A stretch of 64,000 nt of DNA from Umbelopsis ramanniana AG. Taxonomy: Eukaryota > Mucoromycota > Umbelopsidomycetes > Umbelopsidales > Umbelopsidaceae. Both the position numbers and the translations under genes were made by a program. Positions 38,185-49,155 of this stretch are shown here, in pieces. The notes beneath the pieces were generated by a model. It was not told the origin of the DNA. It worked only from the letters and a program-made list of their open reading frames with translations, and searched no databases. The DNA is taken from positions 186,001 to 250,000 of the forward strand of contig NW_026252089.1 in assembly GCF_025399195.1 (NCBI RefSeq), in the 5' to 3' direction. The first letter of the stretch is position 1. Each line of letters starts with the position of its first letter.

Positions 38185-39005
38185 TTTTGGCTGTTGTGAT
38201 TGGGTTAGGGTTATGATGCGCGTCGCACAAAAATTTTCAATTCATGCTGGCCTACAAAATCTGAGAGAGACTCGTTTAATAAAGTGCAAGACAACCGTAT
38301 AAACAACACATGATCTCACCTCATAATTTCATTTATATAATAAAGCAACATCCTAGTGAAAAGATTGCTCAAGTAATCCTAATGGATATGACGTTAACAG
38401 CATTACAATGTGTCTGGAATATCTTCGTATTAATGAGAAATCTCGCCTTTGGTGACATATTTTAAGACTAACGTGATTTTCGCAGAGAAATTGAAAAATG
38501 TGTTAGCTCGACCATATGTGTAAATGTCAAAGGTTTACTTTTCAATGGCATCGAGAGTGCTATTGAGACAAAATATTCAATGATGGCGTGTGAGTTAGCA
38601 AGGGAGTACGATTGCCATGAAGAGTCTTAGACACAGGCATATCACCTCGGATTTGCCATAGCAGCCAAAATAAATTTTCAATGCCCCACCACTTTAACCT
38701 TTGAAACCTATGAAGTATTTATGCTGTCCGTCATAATTTTGCTACCGTGTGTTAAACATGTGCCTCCAGAGAGAATTTGCTTGATGGTATTGAAGAGTCA
38801 AATTGACATGATAGATTCAATCATCGTAGGCCGCTTAGACTTGGAGGTTTTGTGTTCCAGCGTGATTTTTGGGATGATTTTTGATGACTGTGAGTAGACA
38901 GACAAACGCCTAATCAGGCAAAATGCCATGACCTCAACTCAAGGCCATTTTTAAAAGACTGACTGACAGTTTTCCCTTTGAAGCTCCGTCTCTCATACCA
39001 CCACC
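38185..39005. other. Intergenic between Cdc20 and VAP, no gene seen
   Basis: 821 bases between divergent genes with no frame worth reporting. Some similar phrases recur (around 38440-38600 and 38700-38900) but too weakly to call a repeat. Confidence 0.4.
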
Positions 39006-40039
39006 ATGTTAGAAATCGATCCATCGCAACAATTAGCATTCCGAGGTAAGCACGGCTGTTTTCAGTTTCGGCACAAATTCAACTAGTTTAGCTCGAGATG
39101 CCTTACATGCATCTGTCACTATTCGCGACTGTCTTGCTCATTTTCGCACAATACTTCCTGCAGGCCCTCTGACTCGCCACGTTGAAGTTCAACTGGCCAT
39201 TAGTAATCCCACCTCTGACTTTATTGCATACAAGATCAAAACAACCGCACCTAAGCAGTACTGTGTCAAGCCCAATTCTGGTAGAATTGCTGCACATTCT
39301 TCCATATCTATTCAAGGTATATAGGTTTGCCATTTATCAGCTGCAAATCACTCCGATGACTTATGGTCTCCTATTCTAGTCATTTTGCAGCCAATGAAAG
39401 AGGAACCGGCACCGGATTTTAAGTGCAAGGACAAGTTTTTGATTCAAAGCGTCGTCTTAACTCCCGAAACTGCGAAAGTCAGCTTGGCAGATCTGGTAAG
39501 TGCACTTACACGTTAGAACAGACAGAATAGCCCGCAGCCCATGTGACACCATTTCTATGACTGTAGTGGACTAGCCTTGAGAATGGACCAAAGGATAAGA
39601 TTCAGCAGAAGAAACTTCGATGCGTGTTTCTCTCTGAGCACGAGGAGCAAGAGGTGAGTTGGCGCCTTTGAAATGGTTTATGATGAAGCGTTCGAAACTG
39701 ATGAACCCCCCACAGCACCAGGCTGAGACTCTCAAGACGGAAGGCGGCGAGACCAACGAAGAATTTGCTAACGCCAGCGCATCGCGTCCTAATTCTTATG
39801 AAGAATTGAACAAATCTCAAGACCCATCAGTCCTACGTAAAGAATTGTCAGATGCACGAGAAACAATTCAGCGTATGCAACGAACAATCGACTTGTACGG
39901 CAAGGATGGTCAGCCTGGTAACCCAGCATTGGTAACCAAATCGGCGGCTATGATACCAGCCAACGGTGAAGGATACCCCGCTCATGTTATATTCCTCGTA
40001 TCTCTTATAGTCTTCCTTCTCACTTGGTACTTTAAATAA
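39006..40039 (+). CDS. VAMP-associated protein (VAP/Scs2), ER membrane
   Basis: Five exons (39006-39045, 39164-39316, 39380-39495, 39567-39653, 39716-40039) give 239 residues. The N-terminal MSP domain begins MLEIDPSQQLAFRGPLTRHV and carries SNPTSDFIAYKIKTTAPKQYCVKPNSG, the FFAT-binding face of VAPs, and KDKFLIQSVVL. A linker and coiled coil (LRKELSDARETIQRMQRTIDLYG) lead to a C-terminal membrane anchor (HVIFLVSLIVFLLTWYF). VAPs tether lipid-transfer proteins to the ER at contact sites with plasma membrane and other organelles. Confidence 0.94.
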
Positions 40040-40206
40040 TCCATGCTCATTTTATACAATATATCTTTTTTATTTCGAGAATCAATAATTGGGCTTATCA
40101 TTTTACCTGTGCGCCCTTCTAAATTTGGGAAGTCGAGCAAACCAATGCGAAATAGAAATTTCATGGCTTGCACTTTTTGAGTCTATCACCTTCGGTTTCT
40201 ACTGTA

Positions 40207-41050
40207 ATGTCGACATCAGAACTCTTTACGCCTACTACTGTTTTCTCCCTATTGGGCGTTGTCGCTATTCTGGCCGCAAGCTATGCTGCTTCAACACTCC
40301 TTCTGCCTAAATCCGCTCGAACCGTGGATCGCTATATATTCATATGGTTGGCTTTCGACGCGCTAATTCACTTCATTTTCGAAGGAAGTTTCCTTTACTA
40401 CAGTACCTTTGGCAGAACTGTCTTCCGAGGATCTGGCCCCTTTGCTGAACTATGTAAGTATCACTCCGAGAAAATCGTGCGGTGTCTCACCGCGACCCCT
40501 TATTTTTACTTTCTCTTTTACAGGGAAGGAGTATGCCAAAGCTGACGTCCGTTGGGGTATGGCTGACCCAACTGTTGTTTCGCTCGAATTACTGACTGTG
40601 TTTGGAGCTGGTCCGTTGTGCGTTTTCTTGATGTATCAGATTGTACGAAATGATCCCGCGCGCTACTACAACTACATCGTTTTGTCGGTTGCTGAAATCT
40701 ATGGAGGATGGATGACTTTCTGCCCTGAGGTATGTTATGTGTATTGCCGCCATGTTTGCTATTTCTCACCGCGTTTATGCTCCCTTCAGTGGCTAACGGG
40801 AAGTGTTTTTCTGAGCACCAATAACTGGTTACACCACTGGCTTTACCTTTGGGTGGGTTCGCGATCGAACATAATATGGAATTTCGAATCGAGTCACTAA
40901 TTTTTCCCACTTTAACAGTTTTTCAACGGTATTTGGGTTGTTATTCCCGGATATCTTCTCTACCATGCTTACGAAGAGATCGTGTATCCTCTACGCCTTG
41001 TTCAAACCTTGGCAAACGATGAACCCAAGGAGGAAACCAAGAAGGACTAA
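40207..41050 (+). CDS. EBP-type sterol delta8-delta7 isomerase
   Basis: Four exons (40207-40453, 40524-40729, 40790-40852, 40919-41050) give 215 residues, close to human EBP (230). Multiple membrane helices are visible, with EBP blocks DRYIFIWLAFDALIHFIFEGSF, LWKEYAKADVRWGMADP and VSLELLTVFGAGPLCVFLMY, plus LSVAEIYGGWMTFCPE and FFNGIWVVIPG. The His and Glu residues of IHFIFEG and SLELLT correspond to conserved catalytic-type positions in EBP. The enzyme shifts the ring double bond in sterol synthesis at the ER. Ascomycetes mostly use the unrelated ERG2 protein, so an EBP-type isomerase is notable in a fungus. The start ATG 40207 is the first with conserved sequence. Confidence 0.85.
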
Positions 41051-41199
41051 GCGTTAATGCCAAGAGTTGGCTGTATTTGACAGAATGTTTATTATGCTGT
41101 TATAAAATATAATATATCGTCTTCAACACCCTATGCTTCGGATAACTTATGATACAATTTTTGGTGATAAAATCAATAGCTGTTGGTACATTGGCGTCA

Positions 41200-42805
41200 T
41201 TATGTCTTTGATGTTGTGCTGCTTCTCCTTCTCTGCATTATTTCTTTTAACACTTCGTCTTCCCACTCCTCCTTTGGTATACCTTTGCCGAGATATTGCT
41301 CCACTCTAACATGATTCGGTTCTTGGTCATATTGCAGAGCAGCCCAATCTGATTCGAATGTATTCGCTGCCGAGCTGTCACATGAGGTTAGGAAACTGGA
41401 TACACCTTGCTACGAGGACCATACGGACTTACTGTTCATGAACCCATTGGCCACTGTGCTTTTGAACGCTTAAAATTGGGTACTTCTTTTCTAGCACTAA
41501 TGCTTGCCGAATGGTTGCCTCGATATCGATGTCTGGTGGTATATTGGTGACAGCTGTATGTACAAAATCGGGATCCATGGCCATGATTTCCTTTCGTCGC
41601 AGGCAGGTAATCTATCCTGATATCAGTTTCATATACTTTTGTTAACATTACGAATTGAAAAGAGTACATACTGCACAGGCAACATATAATGGCATAGAGG
41701 GAGCACTGGCGATAAAAAGATCGAACAGGCGAATGACCTTGTGGTAATCTTCAAGATCATGGCTGAACCATGTCAAAATCCAACTTAAAGCGTAGTAAGG
41801 AAGAATATTACATCTAGAGTATTGGCGAGGACCGGTGAGCGATTGCCACTAGGAATACAAGCGTGATACAAATATTACATACCGGTCTAAAAAGGCTCTC
41901 AACTGCGGATCAGCCATATCCAATAGAGCATTCATCAAATTCAAAAGTTTTGATATAGGATCGAAAGTTTCTAACATCGCATCTGTAATGGAGGAAAAGA
42001 GAACTGGTCAAGGATAGCGATGTTGTCAGTATAGTGTGGAGAACGCCACATTTGCAATTGAGAAGATGGCGACTGTTCCAAGCAAAAAGGATATCTTAAA
42101 AAAAACAAAGCAACATTTTCTGCGGCAGGTATGGCATCCTTTTTCCCTAAAACTAGCAGAAAACATGCGCATATGTCATGGAAGCCCTGAAAAACTCTTA
42201 TCAGCATCAGATCCTTTTCCATTCCACTCATCTTAAACCTTACCTACCTGATAGTAGTTCAGCTTTGGATTCCTCCACAGTACTTCCATAATCAAGTCTC
42301 GTAATTCCTTTTGTTTGTGCTCTTTGAACGGTGCAGACATTCCTATATTGGGCCAAGGGTTAGAGGTAATAATATAGTCAATTGCTATAACAAACCGTTC
42401 ACATACCTTGAGGGTAATAGTAAAGGGATCTCTCTATATCTTTTGCAATTTGTACACCGTCCAATATTTGCTTATCTAAAGCATAACGCACGCTCGTCAA
42501 ATGTCCTTCTTACGAAGTTTGAGCAGATGATGCAACCTACCGTCAGCTTTTTCATCCAAGTAGCTTCCATGGTCAGTGTGTAGTAAGAGTGGCCTTTGAA
42601 ATGATAGCAGGTTGTCGAGTCAGCGATTGCTTTAATGTATCCATAAGGGGTGACTCTGATTTCAAAAATAATAAAAATACCATGCTGCTCGACGAAGCCT
42701 ATCATATAGAAGACCGTTGTCTGTTCTGGAAAGTTCCTTCAGAGTTTGGAGATCTCTTTCTTGAATGGCTGTATAAATGGCATTAACTTTGGTAGTGGGT
42801 GACAT
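41200..42805 (-). CDS. TBC1D20/GYP8-type Rab GTPase-activating protein
   Basis: Nine exons (42805-42681, 42593-42541, 42475-42407, 42342-42248, 42186-42095, 41984-41883, 41813-41672, 41611-41433, 41374-41200) give 343 residues. TBC blocks appear in order: LLYDRLRRAAWPLLL, DIERSLYYYPQGM, RNPKLNYYQGFHDICACFLLV (catalytic Gln in YYQG), ALSWILTWFSHDLEDYHKVIRLFDLF and MPLYVACAI. The order and the HDI/FSHDL features match TBC1D20, a GAP for Rab1/Ypt1 at ER-Golgi membranes. The usual C-terminal membrane anchor is not seen. The fifth intron (42094-41985) has U12-type AT-AC ends. The start at 42805 is chosen because the conserved region begins right after it; a longer frame to 42910 has no conserved residues. 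Confidence 0.9.
41985..42094 (-). other. U12-type AT-AC intron in the RabGAP gene
   Basis: On the minus strand the intron starts ATATCCTTTTT, a full match to the minor-spliceosome donor ATATCCTTT, and ends ...CCATTAC. A TCCTTGAC branch-type motif (42014-42007) precedes the end by 23 bases. Joining the flanks gives ALFFLR-DAMLETFDP, matching the FLRDFM-type sequence of the family. No GT-AG pair in the same interval restores this frame. Confidence 0.85.
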
Positions 42806-43049
42806 GTGCCCGTCTGTCAATTCAATGAAGCATATAATAGTCAGCGCAGTATTTGGCCAATGCGGACCCAGTTCTACTATGTTTGTACCTATCGATAGTT
42901 GAGAACCCATTTACACATTTACAGCTCGTTCATGCAAGAAATTGCCGAGATCGGGTCACAGCAAAGAAAAGCACTTTGAGAACATGTCCATATATGGATA
43001 TAAGTGGTTTATTGCAATTTTTTGAAAGCTCGTTTTTAAATTGCAACGG

Positions 43050-43521
43050 CTATATTGTCATTTGCGACACGCCAAACATAAATAGCATGCAAAATACTAT
43101 CATCACTCTGAATTTTACATTCCTCGGTGCCTGTGATGTAAAGTAGTTGAATCCCTGTGAGGCGATCGGATATACTGTTTGCTCAGGCGGTCCCTGAACT
43201 GTGGTGATACTTACTTGTTAGTATACGAATGTAACTAACCTCCCTAAGTTTTTACTCACTAGTGATGGGTACAATAATAGCGTTGGTGGTTGTTACGTAT
43301 GTATTTCCAGATGAGTCTGGGGCTTGGCTAGGAATATTTAGTGGGTCAGTTGCTGCAGGTGTTGGGGCACCTGGAGGATTTAACAATGAAGATAGCATTG
43401 GTCCAGACGTCGGACTGAGAGAGACGGACGATTTATGAGCCCACGGTGGCGATAACGAAGGGAACGGCAGGCCAAAATGTTTGATCAGCACTATGGTAGG
43501 TTCGTTAATGGAGAGATTCAT
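43050..43521 (-). CDS. Orphan protein, possibly secreted, partly reconstructed
   Basis: Two exons (43521-43260, 43198-43050) join in frame to 136 residues: Pro/Ser-rich sequence starting MNLSINEPTIVLIKHFG, then NIPSQAPDSSGNTYVTTT, QGPPEQTVYPIASQGFNYF and a hydrophobic C-terminal stretch VMIVFCMLFMFGVSQ. The intron has a perfect TACTAAC branch site 18 bases before its CAG acceptor. Upstream sequence (43522-43813) holds an ATG followed by a hydrophobic stretch (MTLLSVNLVKLQVFVVSCS) that could supply a signal peptide through one or two more exons, but no unambiguous donor was found. No family is recognised. A surface protein with a membrane or GPI tail is a guess. Confidence 0.45.
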
Positions 43522-43968
43522 GATATTCGGTTGTATATCAGTTGAAAACTAGGAGTTGGATACACTAAAAAAATTCTTCAGTGCATCCGTGTTATTAGTG
43601 TAGTCCCTTTTCAGCAGAACACCTTGTCTCCTTTCAGTTGAGAAGCTTCCGAGATAGATGTCTCCGGACAGCCTGCAAACATGATAAACCCAACCTTAAC
43701 GTATGCTTGTTTACTCAAAGTAAATTATAATCAGCAGCATGGCTAACATTGGTTCCACTGCATGAAACAACAAACACTTGTAATTTTACCAAATTTACGC
43801 TAAGCAGCGTCATTTTGGAAATATCGATTTAGTGGTGATAGGTGGAGTGAGTACAAGGTTTAGAAAGGAAAATTGTGAATGAGTTCTCTATGGAAAAAAG
43901 GAAGAAGAATGGAGTAGAAAAATAATAAACTGAGTAAGGATTCAGTATGCAGTCTCTATGAAGGGCAA
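43522..43968. other. Spacer upstream of the orphan gene
   Basis: 447 bases between the orphan gene and the importin stop codon. It may contain extra 5' exons of the orphan (ATG at 43813 with hydrophobic codons). Nothing else is seen. Confidence 0.35.
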
Positions 43969-46900
43969 TTAGGATTGCTGTGGTTGCTGACGAGCGGCAT
44001 CTGCATTTGCCAAAATGGTCATAATAAGGCTTTGTTGATCGACATCCAAATCTTTAGTAAGAAGAGAATAGGACGTAGCGTTATGTTGCTGAAGACCTGT
44101 GTTTAGAAAATAACAAAAGTAAGTCAGTACAAGGCCATCATGATGTCAACCGTAATTAATGATTTACCTCTAAAGCAGTCGCTGAAACGAACATAAGGAT
44201 CAATTTCGTCCAAAGGAGACTCAAAGAGAACTTCCTCTTGAACATCATCATCGAATTCATCGCCATCAGCGTCATGAGCGTGGGCAGCGGCCTGAGATGC
44301 CAAGTATTCAAGGTACTCTGCGTTCTCGTCGTGGACATCCTCATCATCTGTAAAAAAAGGCCATGTTTAATAAATTGGCGACTTGCACCTGCATTATCAT
44401 GTCCCTGTCGTAATACATACCGCCAGCATCATCTAGCTCATCTTCTTCGAAATTGGCTCCAGTGATGGGGTCGCCGAATTCATCTTCGTCGTCAATACCA
44501 TCGCCATAGAACTTCTCCATATCCTGGCGGTCTAAAAGACAGTCGTCAAACATCAATTTTCAATGTGGCATAACATGAAATGGGGTAAATACGTACTTTC
44601 CATAGCTTTAGGAAGCGTCTTGAATACCATAAGCATTCCGTTAAGCATTTGTGACCATCCGGCTTGAAGGGACGCAGGGATGGTCTCAGTAGGTAGTTCA
44701 AGAAGAGAGCACAAAGCGACGATAACAAGCTTCTTGTCATGAACTCTATTGAAACGAGGTAAATTGAGGTTCAGTCATATGGAGTGGTTACTGGGCTGCT
44801 TGGGTACGCTTTCAATTACTGCATAAATAAAACCTATTACTAACCTGGAAAATTTGTCCAAGGTGTTGAACCAGGTGGTGAAGAAACCTTGGGTCCATTG
44901 ATTTTCTTCCAGGATGGTTATAGTCAATTGTGGGTTGTAGTATATGCAGTTGACTACGATTTCGATGCAGTGGACTTTGAATTCCGTGGTCTTCATGCTA
45001 CCGGTGAAAATGTAGCTGAATGCAAGGTTGAGGAAAGCAGGAAGGTATTGATCTACGTGGCCGCGGCAGTTGAGCAAGACGGATTCAATGAGTTTGCAAG
45101 CGCAAACACGATCGGCTTCGCCAAGTCTATCACTTCGCATAACCTATATGAAACCTTTGTGAGCTAACCGAATTCAACTTATATATGACTTCGAACGCTA
45201 CTTACAGTTTCGATGATATCGAACATCATTCCTTGGATTTGCTGGTTGGTAACAAATACGTCTTGACCGTACGAGATGTAGTTGTCTAATGAGGGTAGCA
45301 TTTCTGAACGCAGAATGGTTACTCTCTGGTGTGCAAATTATTCTAACGAACAGCAAAATGTCATCTCTTACCATCCATAAAGTCTATACCGGATTCCTTG
45401 AACGCTTTGTAGATAAGTTCAAACACACCCCACATGGTGGGAGTGACCCGTTTTGAAGAGAATGTACAAGAATCAATGATTTCAAAAATTTCAGCATACA
45501 AATCTGCAAAAGAATTCGTCATTCTGGTTAGTGGCGGAATTTACCCACTTACTGAAACTAAACTTTATCTTACCAATGATGGTGTTATTGAGGGTGTATG
45601 TAATGACTGGCAAAAGAGCATTTTCCAGCTGCAAGAGCATCTCAGGTGTGCTTTCCAAGCTCAAAATGAGGGTTCCAATGGTCTTAAGTACGCCCATAGC
45701 AGCCATGGTTTTGTCACCCATCTCATCAAAGTCCAAGTTATCGTCGACACCTTGGTTTTGAGCAGACGTAACATCTTCCATAATGCGCAAGAAGGTATCT
45801 CTCTATGACATAATGATGGTTAATAAGCTGCTAACACAGTTATTGTGACAGTCCGACCAATTGATACTCACAAGCTGTGTACAAAGCTGAACTGCAAATG
45901 GGGTCAATTGTTCAGCGAAAACTTCAACAAATTCTTCCATGACATTGGCTAAGGTATCAATGTCAATCTCATTGGTAAGAGACAAGAGTTCTTGCATGAT
46001 GAAAGGAAGATTTGGAACGATGGCGTTGCGAACTGGCACATGCAACGAGTCAGTAATGGAATCTCCTAAAGCTCGCAAATATGTTCCAACTCAACTTACC
46101 ACTTTCATGGCGGATCATAGGCTGCAAAGAAAGAGCAGCTTGAACCTTGACAGGCAATTCCGAGTCACGAATGCAGTCGACAACACTTTGATAGACAGTT
46201 GCAAGGTTCTAAAAAGTGGATAGATTAGCGCTGATCGTTCCGTAGTGGTAATACCATCCATTGCTCGACATACCTGCTCATTAGCGAAATCCAAGTCACT
46301 GAAATGCTTGGTAATGTCGCAAGCTCTAGCTCTCAAGAACGGGAACGGACTCTTGAATTCTGGGATAACGTGGGTAACAAAGAAAGGCTCCATCATACCA
46401 GCAACGGGAGAGTTCTTTCGCAAAATCTGATCCGCAAGACAACCAATCATACACAAAGCACCATCCTTCTCTCTTCCATTGCGTTGCTCAGCTGGTGTTT
46501 CCAAGTATTTGTTCAAAACTGAATTGATGAAAGTCAAGATTCCCATGAATGTGTGCTTCTTGCGATCGCGTGCAAGGTCAATAAGTAGGTTGATGGCATT
46601 TGTTTGAGGGGAATGGAAGTCTTCAAGAGGGTCTGTTTGATGTGGTATATATATAATCAGCATATTGGGAGGGTAAACGATGGTAACAATTTGTCAAATC
46701 CGAGCAGCACTCACCAACTTTCTTATGAACGTACTCGACGGGATCATCGTTCCAGAGCTCTTCATCCTCATCAGAAAAGCATAGTTGAGGGTAGATGAAA
46801 TGAGCTACCAAAGACTCTGTATGAGGTTTCAAAATTTGCCAAGTACTCTTATGCTTAATGCTAAATATACACTGTTAGTATATATCCCAGATCATTCAGA

Positions 46901-48207
46901 CTAAAACCTGTGATACCTACCAATCACTGAAGAAAACTGCACTCAGCGCTAAGCACTTTTGAGACATCCAATATTCCTTCTTGATCCATCCTTCAACTTG
47001 CTTGAGATAAGCTTGCAAAATATCGGGGGCGAAGTTGGTGATAAAGGCTTTAGCAAATGCAGTATATTTGCTGTTGCTGGCGGCGAGCAGTGCTGGGTTG
47101 CCGTATCGTGAAAAAAGTCGGTTCAAACAATGGTAAGCCCATTTTTTGGTCTTCCACCAGGGGTACTTTTCGCGTTCCTCGTTATCTGCGGGAAGAGCCT
47201 CAGTGGGAATGTATTTTCCAATCATTTGAAGGAAAATGGTTCCCCAAGGCACGAGCGATGAACTCTCCTGCAAGCACTTTGGAAGATCAGAGTGGATAGC
47301 AGAGTGATATATTTTCAATGCCAACTTGAGCATCTCAGCGGCTTCAAGACTATCTTGCCCAACAAGTCCAGATGCAATCTGTTGTACAGTTGGGAATGTC
47401 ATCTTGATAACGGGACCAAGTGGATCGCGCTTCTCGGGAGACTTCCATCTTTTGATCCGCAAAATTAATATCTAGCGTTTCAACGTTGAATGAATAAATC
47501 GGATTACTTACTGGTAAATCTTGATGACTTCTCGCAAGGCTAGCAGTCCAACAAACACTACTCGGTGATCAGACGAAGTCAAGCAGGTTTGGACCTGATC
47601 CACAAAATCTGGCCAATTTTGAGGAAAATCGGCAGACAGAATCGTATTTAAAGAAGAAGACAGTTGAACCCTGACAGTAGAAGTGTATAACATTGAGCAT
47701 GAAATCCCAGGCAGGGAAGCATTCGAAAGCGACTTACTTTACGGCATTAGGTGCGGTGACCAAAGCTTGTAGAATGCTTTGTCTGACGACAGCCTTGTCT
47801 TCGTCACTGATAGGCTTAACAGGGGTCTTTGTAGGATCCCATGCCTTTCCAAGACGGTTTTTGAAATAGATAGCAGCTGTATGATGCAGAAGTGTAAGGA
47901 CATTGTACAAACAGTATTGCCATCAAAGCATTTCGTGCACATAAAGAGAATAATATCATTACCAGCTTGGCGAGCACCTAGTTCAGACTCTTCAGAGGCA
48001 AGGATTTGCAAAACAATAGGCAGGAATCCATTGGAACCTTCAATCTGAGCCATCACATCAATTGTTAACTTCGTCAATCTGTCTGTCAGAATAGTCAACC
48101 AGGACAAGAACGCTTACCCCGCGAATGTTCAATTCTGCTTGCTTATGGACGTTGGGATCCGGGTGATATGTGGAAACAAACAGCTGATATACAGTGCTGG
48201 CATCCAT
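43969..48207 (-). CDS. Importin-7/8-type karyopherin beta (Sxm1/Nmd5)
   Basis: Seventeen exons (48207-48118, 48044-47963, 47876-47738, 47670-47512, 47448-46921, 46860-46715, 46632-46274, 46208-46100, 46032-45872, 45802-45574, 45503-45372, 45303-45206, 45143-44845, 44745-44597, 44531-44421, 44347-44168, 44096-43969) join to 1032 residues, the size of importin-7. It starts MDASTVYQLFVSTYHPDPNVHKQAE and has the Ran-binding importin-beta N-domain with LGARQAAIYFKNRL. HEAT-repeat blocks align along the length: EREKYPWWKTKKWAYHCLNRLF, SDEDEELWNDDPVEYV, EKDGALCMIGCLADQIL and DKTMAAMGVLKTIGTL. The acidic cargo loop near the C-terminus (FEEDELDDAG, DDEDVHDENAEYLEYLASQA) matches importin-7/8. It imports ribosomal proteins, histones and signalling proteins through the nuclear pore. 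Confidence 0.94.
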
Positions 48208-49155
48208 GATGAGCAATTGTTACTCTTGCTGTTTAAATTTGAAGCAGGTGAGATCTAATTCTGCCTTCTTTGCCCTTTTTTTTTTTTTTTTTGGAAGGAA
48301 AAAGGCACGTGATCACTTCACAGTAAAAATGCATTAACACCACTGTGTCTTACGCTTCAGATTTGTCTGCTTCTCGTAGAACCAGCCTTCACTACGGCAT
48401 TGAGAACCGCATTTTTTGTTATGATTATGGTCCCAAATGGAAGGATCAATATAACATTCCGTTGAACCAACAGATAATGCACTTCAGTTCACTGGATGGA
48501 TGATATGACTGGCTCCATTTCTATTTTACATAACCCGAAAAAGAATATGTTTCTTTGATGCGTTCTCAATAGCCATTGCCTGTAAATTTATCTGCGATCT
48601 ATAAATTGTATTTACAATGGAAAAGTGAAAAACTTGCATTAAACGATTGTTTTTTTATATCCTAAATCAACGGAAACAAACAGGCATAAAAGGCATAAAA
48701 GGCAAAATTCAGTTTTATCATGCCTTGTGAAAAGCTAGGATAGTGAGTGTATCATGAAACAATAGAAATGTATATAGTCTATGTAACCATGACATTAGAC
48801 AACGGCGAGAATCGCTGAAACGTCCGAAAGTCCTCGTTACTTACCATAATATTTTTAGTCTATCATTGTATCCGCTATTAGAGATTCTTCTTTCCATGAT
48901 TTTATGCTTGGAATCGATTATTATAATGAAGCATGCATTCTTTTTGAAAAGATAGAATGTGTATTCTACGTAAGGTTGCCAGAACAATGGCGAATATTTA
49001 ACTGACAAATATTTAACTTTTCAGGCCGTACAAAAATCAGATGTGACTTCTCGTGACGTCGCCTCCTAGAAGAGGCAGTACTTCGGAGGAAGCTTGACAA
49101 GAAGGAATTCCGAAAAGATTCTTACCGAAGACCCGCTTCTGGACAAAAGGGGGGA
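48208..49155. promoter_or_regulatory. Divergent promoter region, importin-7 / F-box gene
   Basis: 948 bases between divergent start codons. No supported gene. A T run (48278-48292) precedes the importin start, and a 9-bp unit AGGCATAAA is repeated in tandem near 48684-48703. Confidence 0.4.

Noticed and set aside
38440-38900. Weak internal similarity suggesting a duplicated intergenic segment
   Set aside because: Only scattered short matches; below what can be trusted without alignment.
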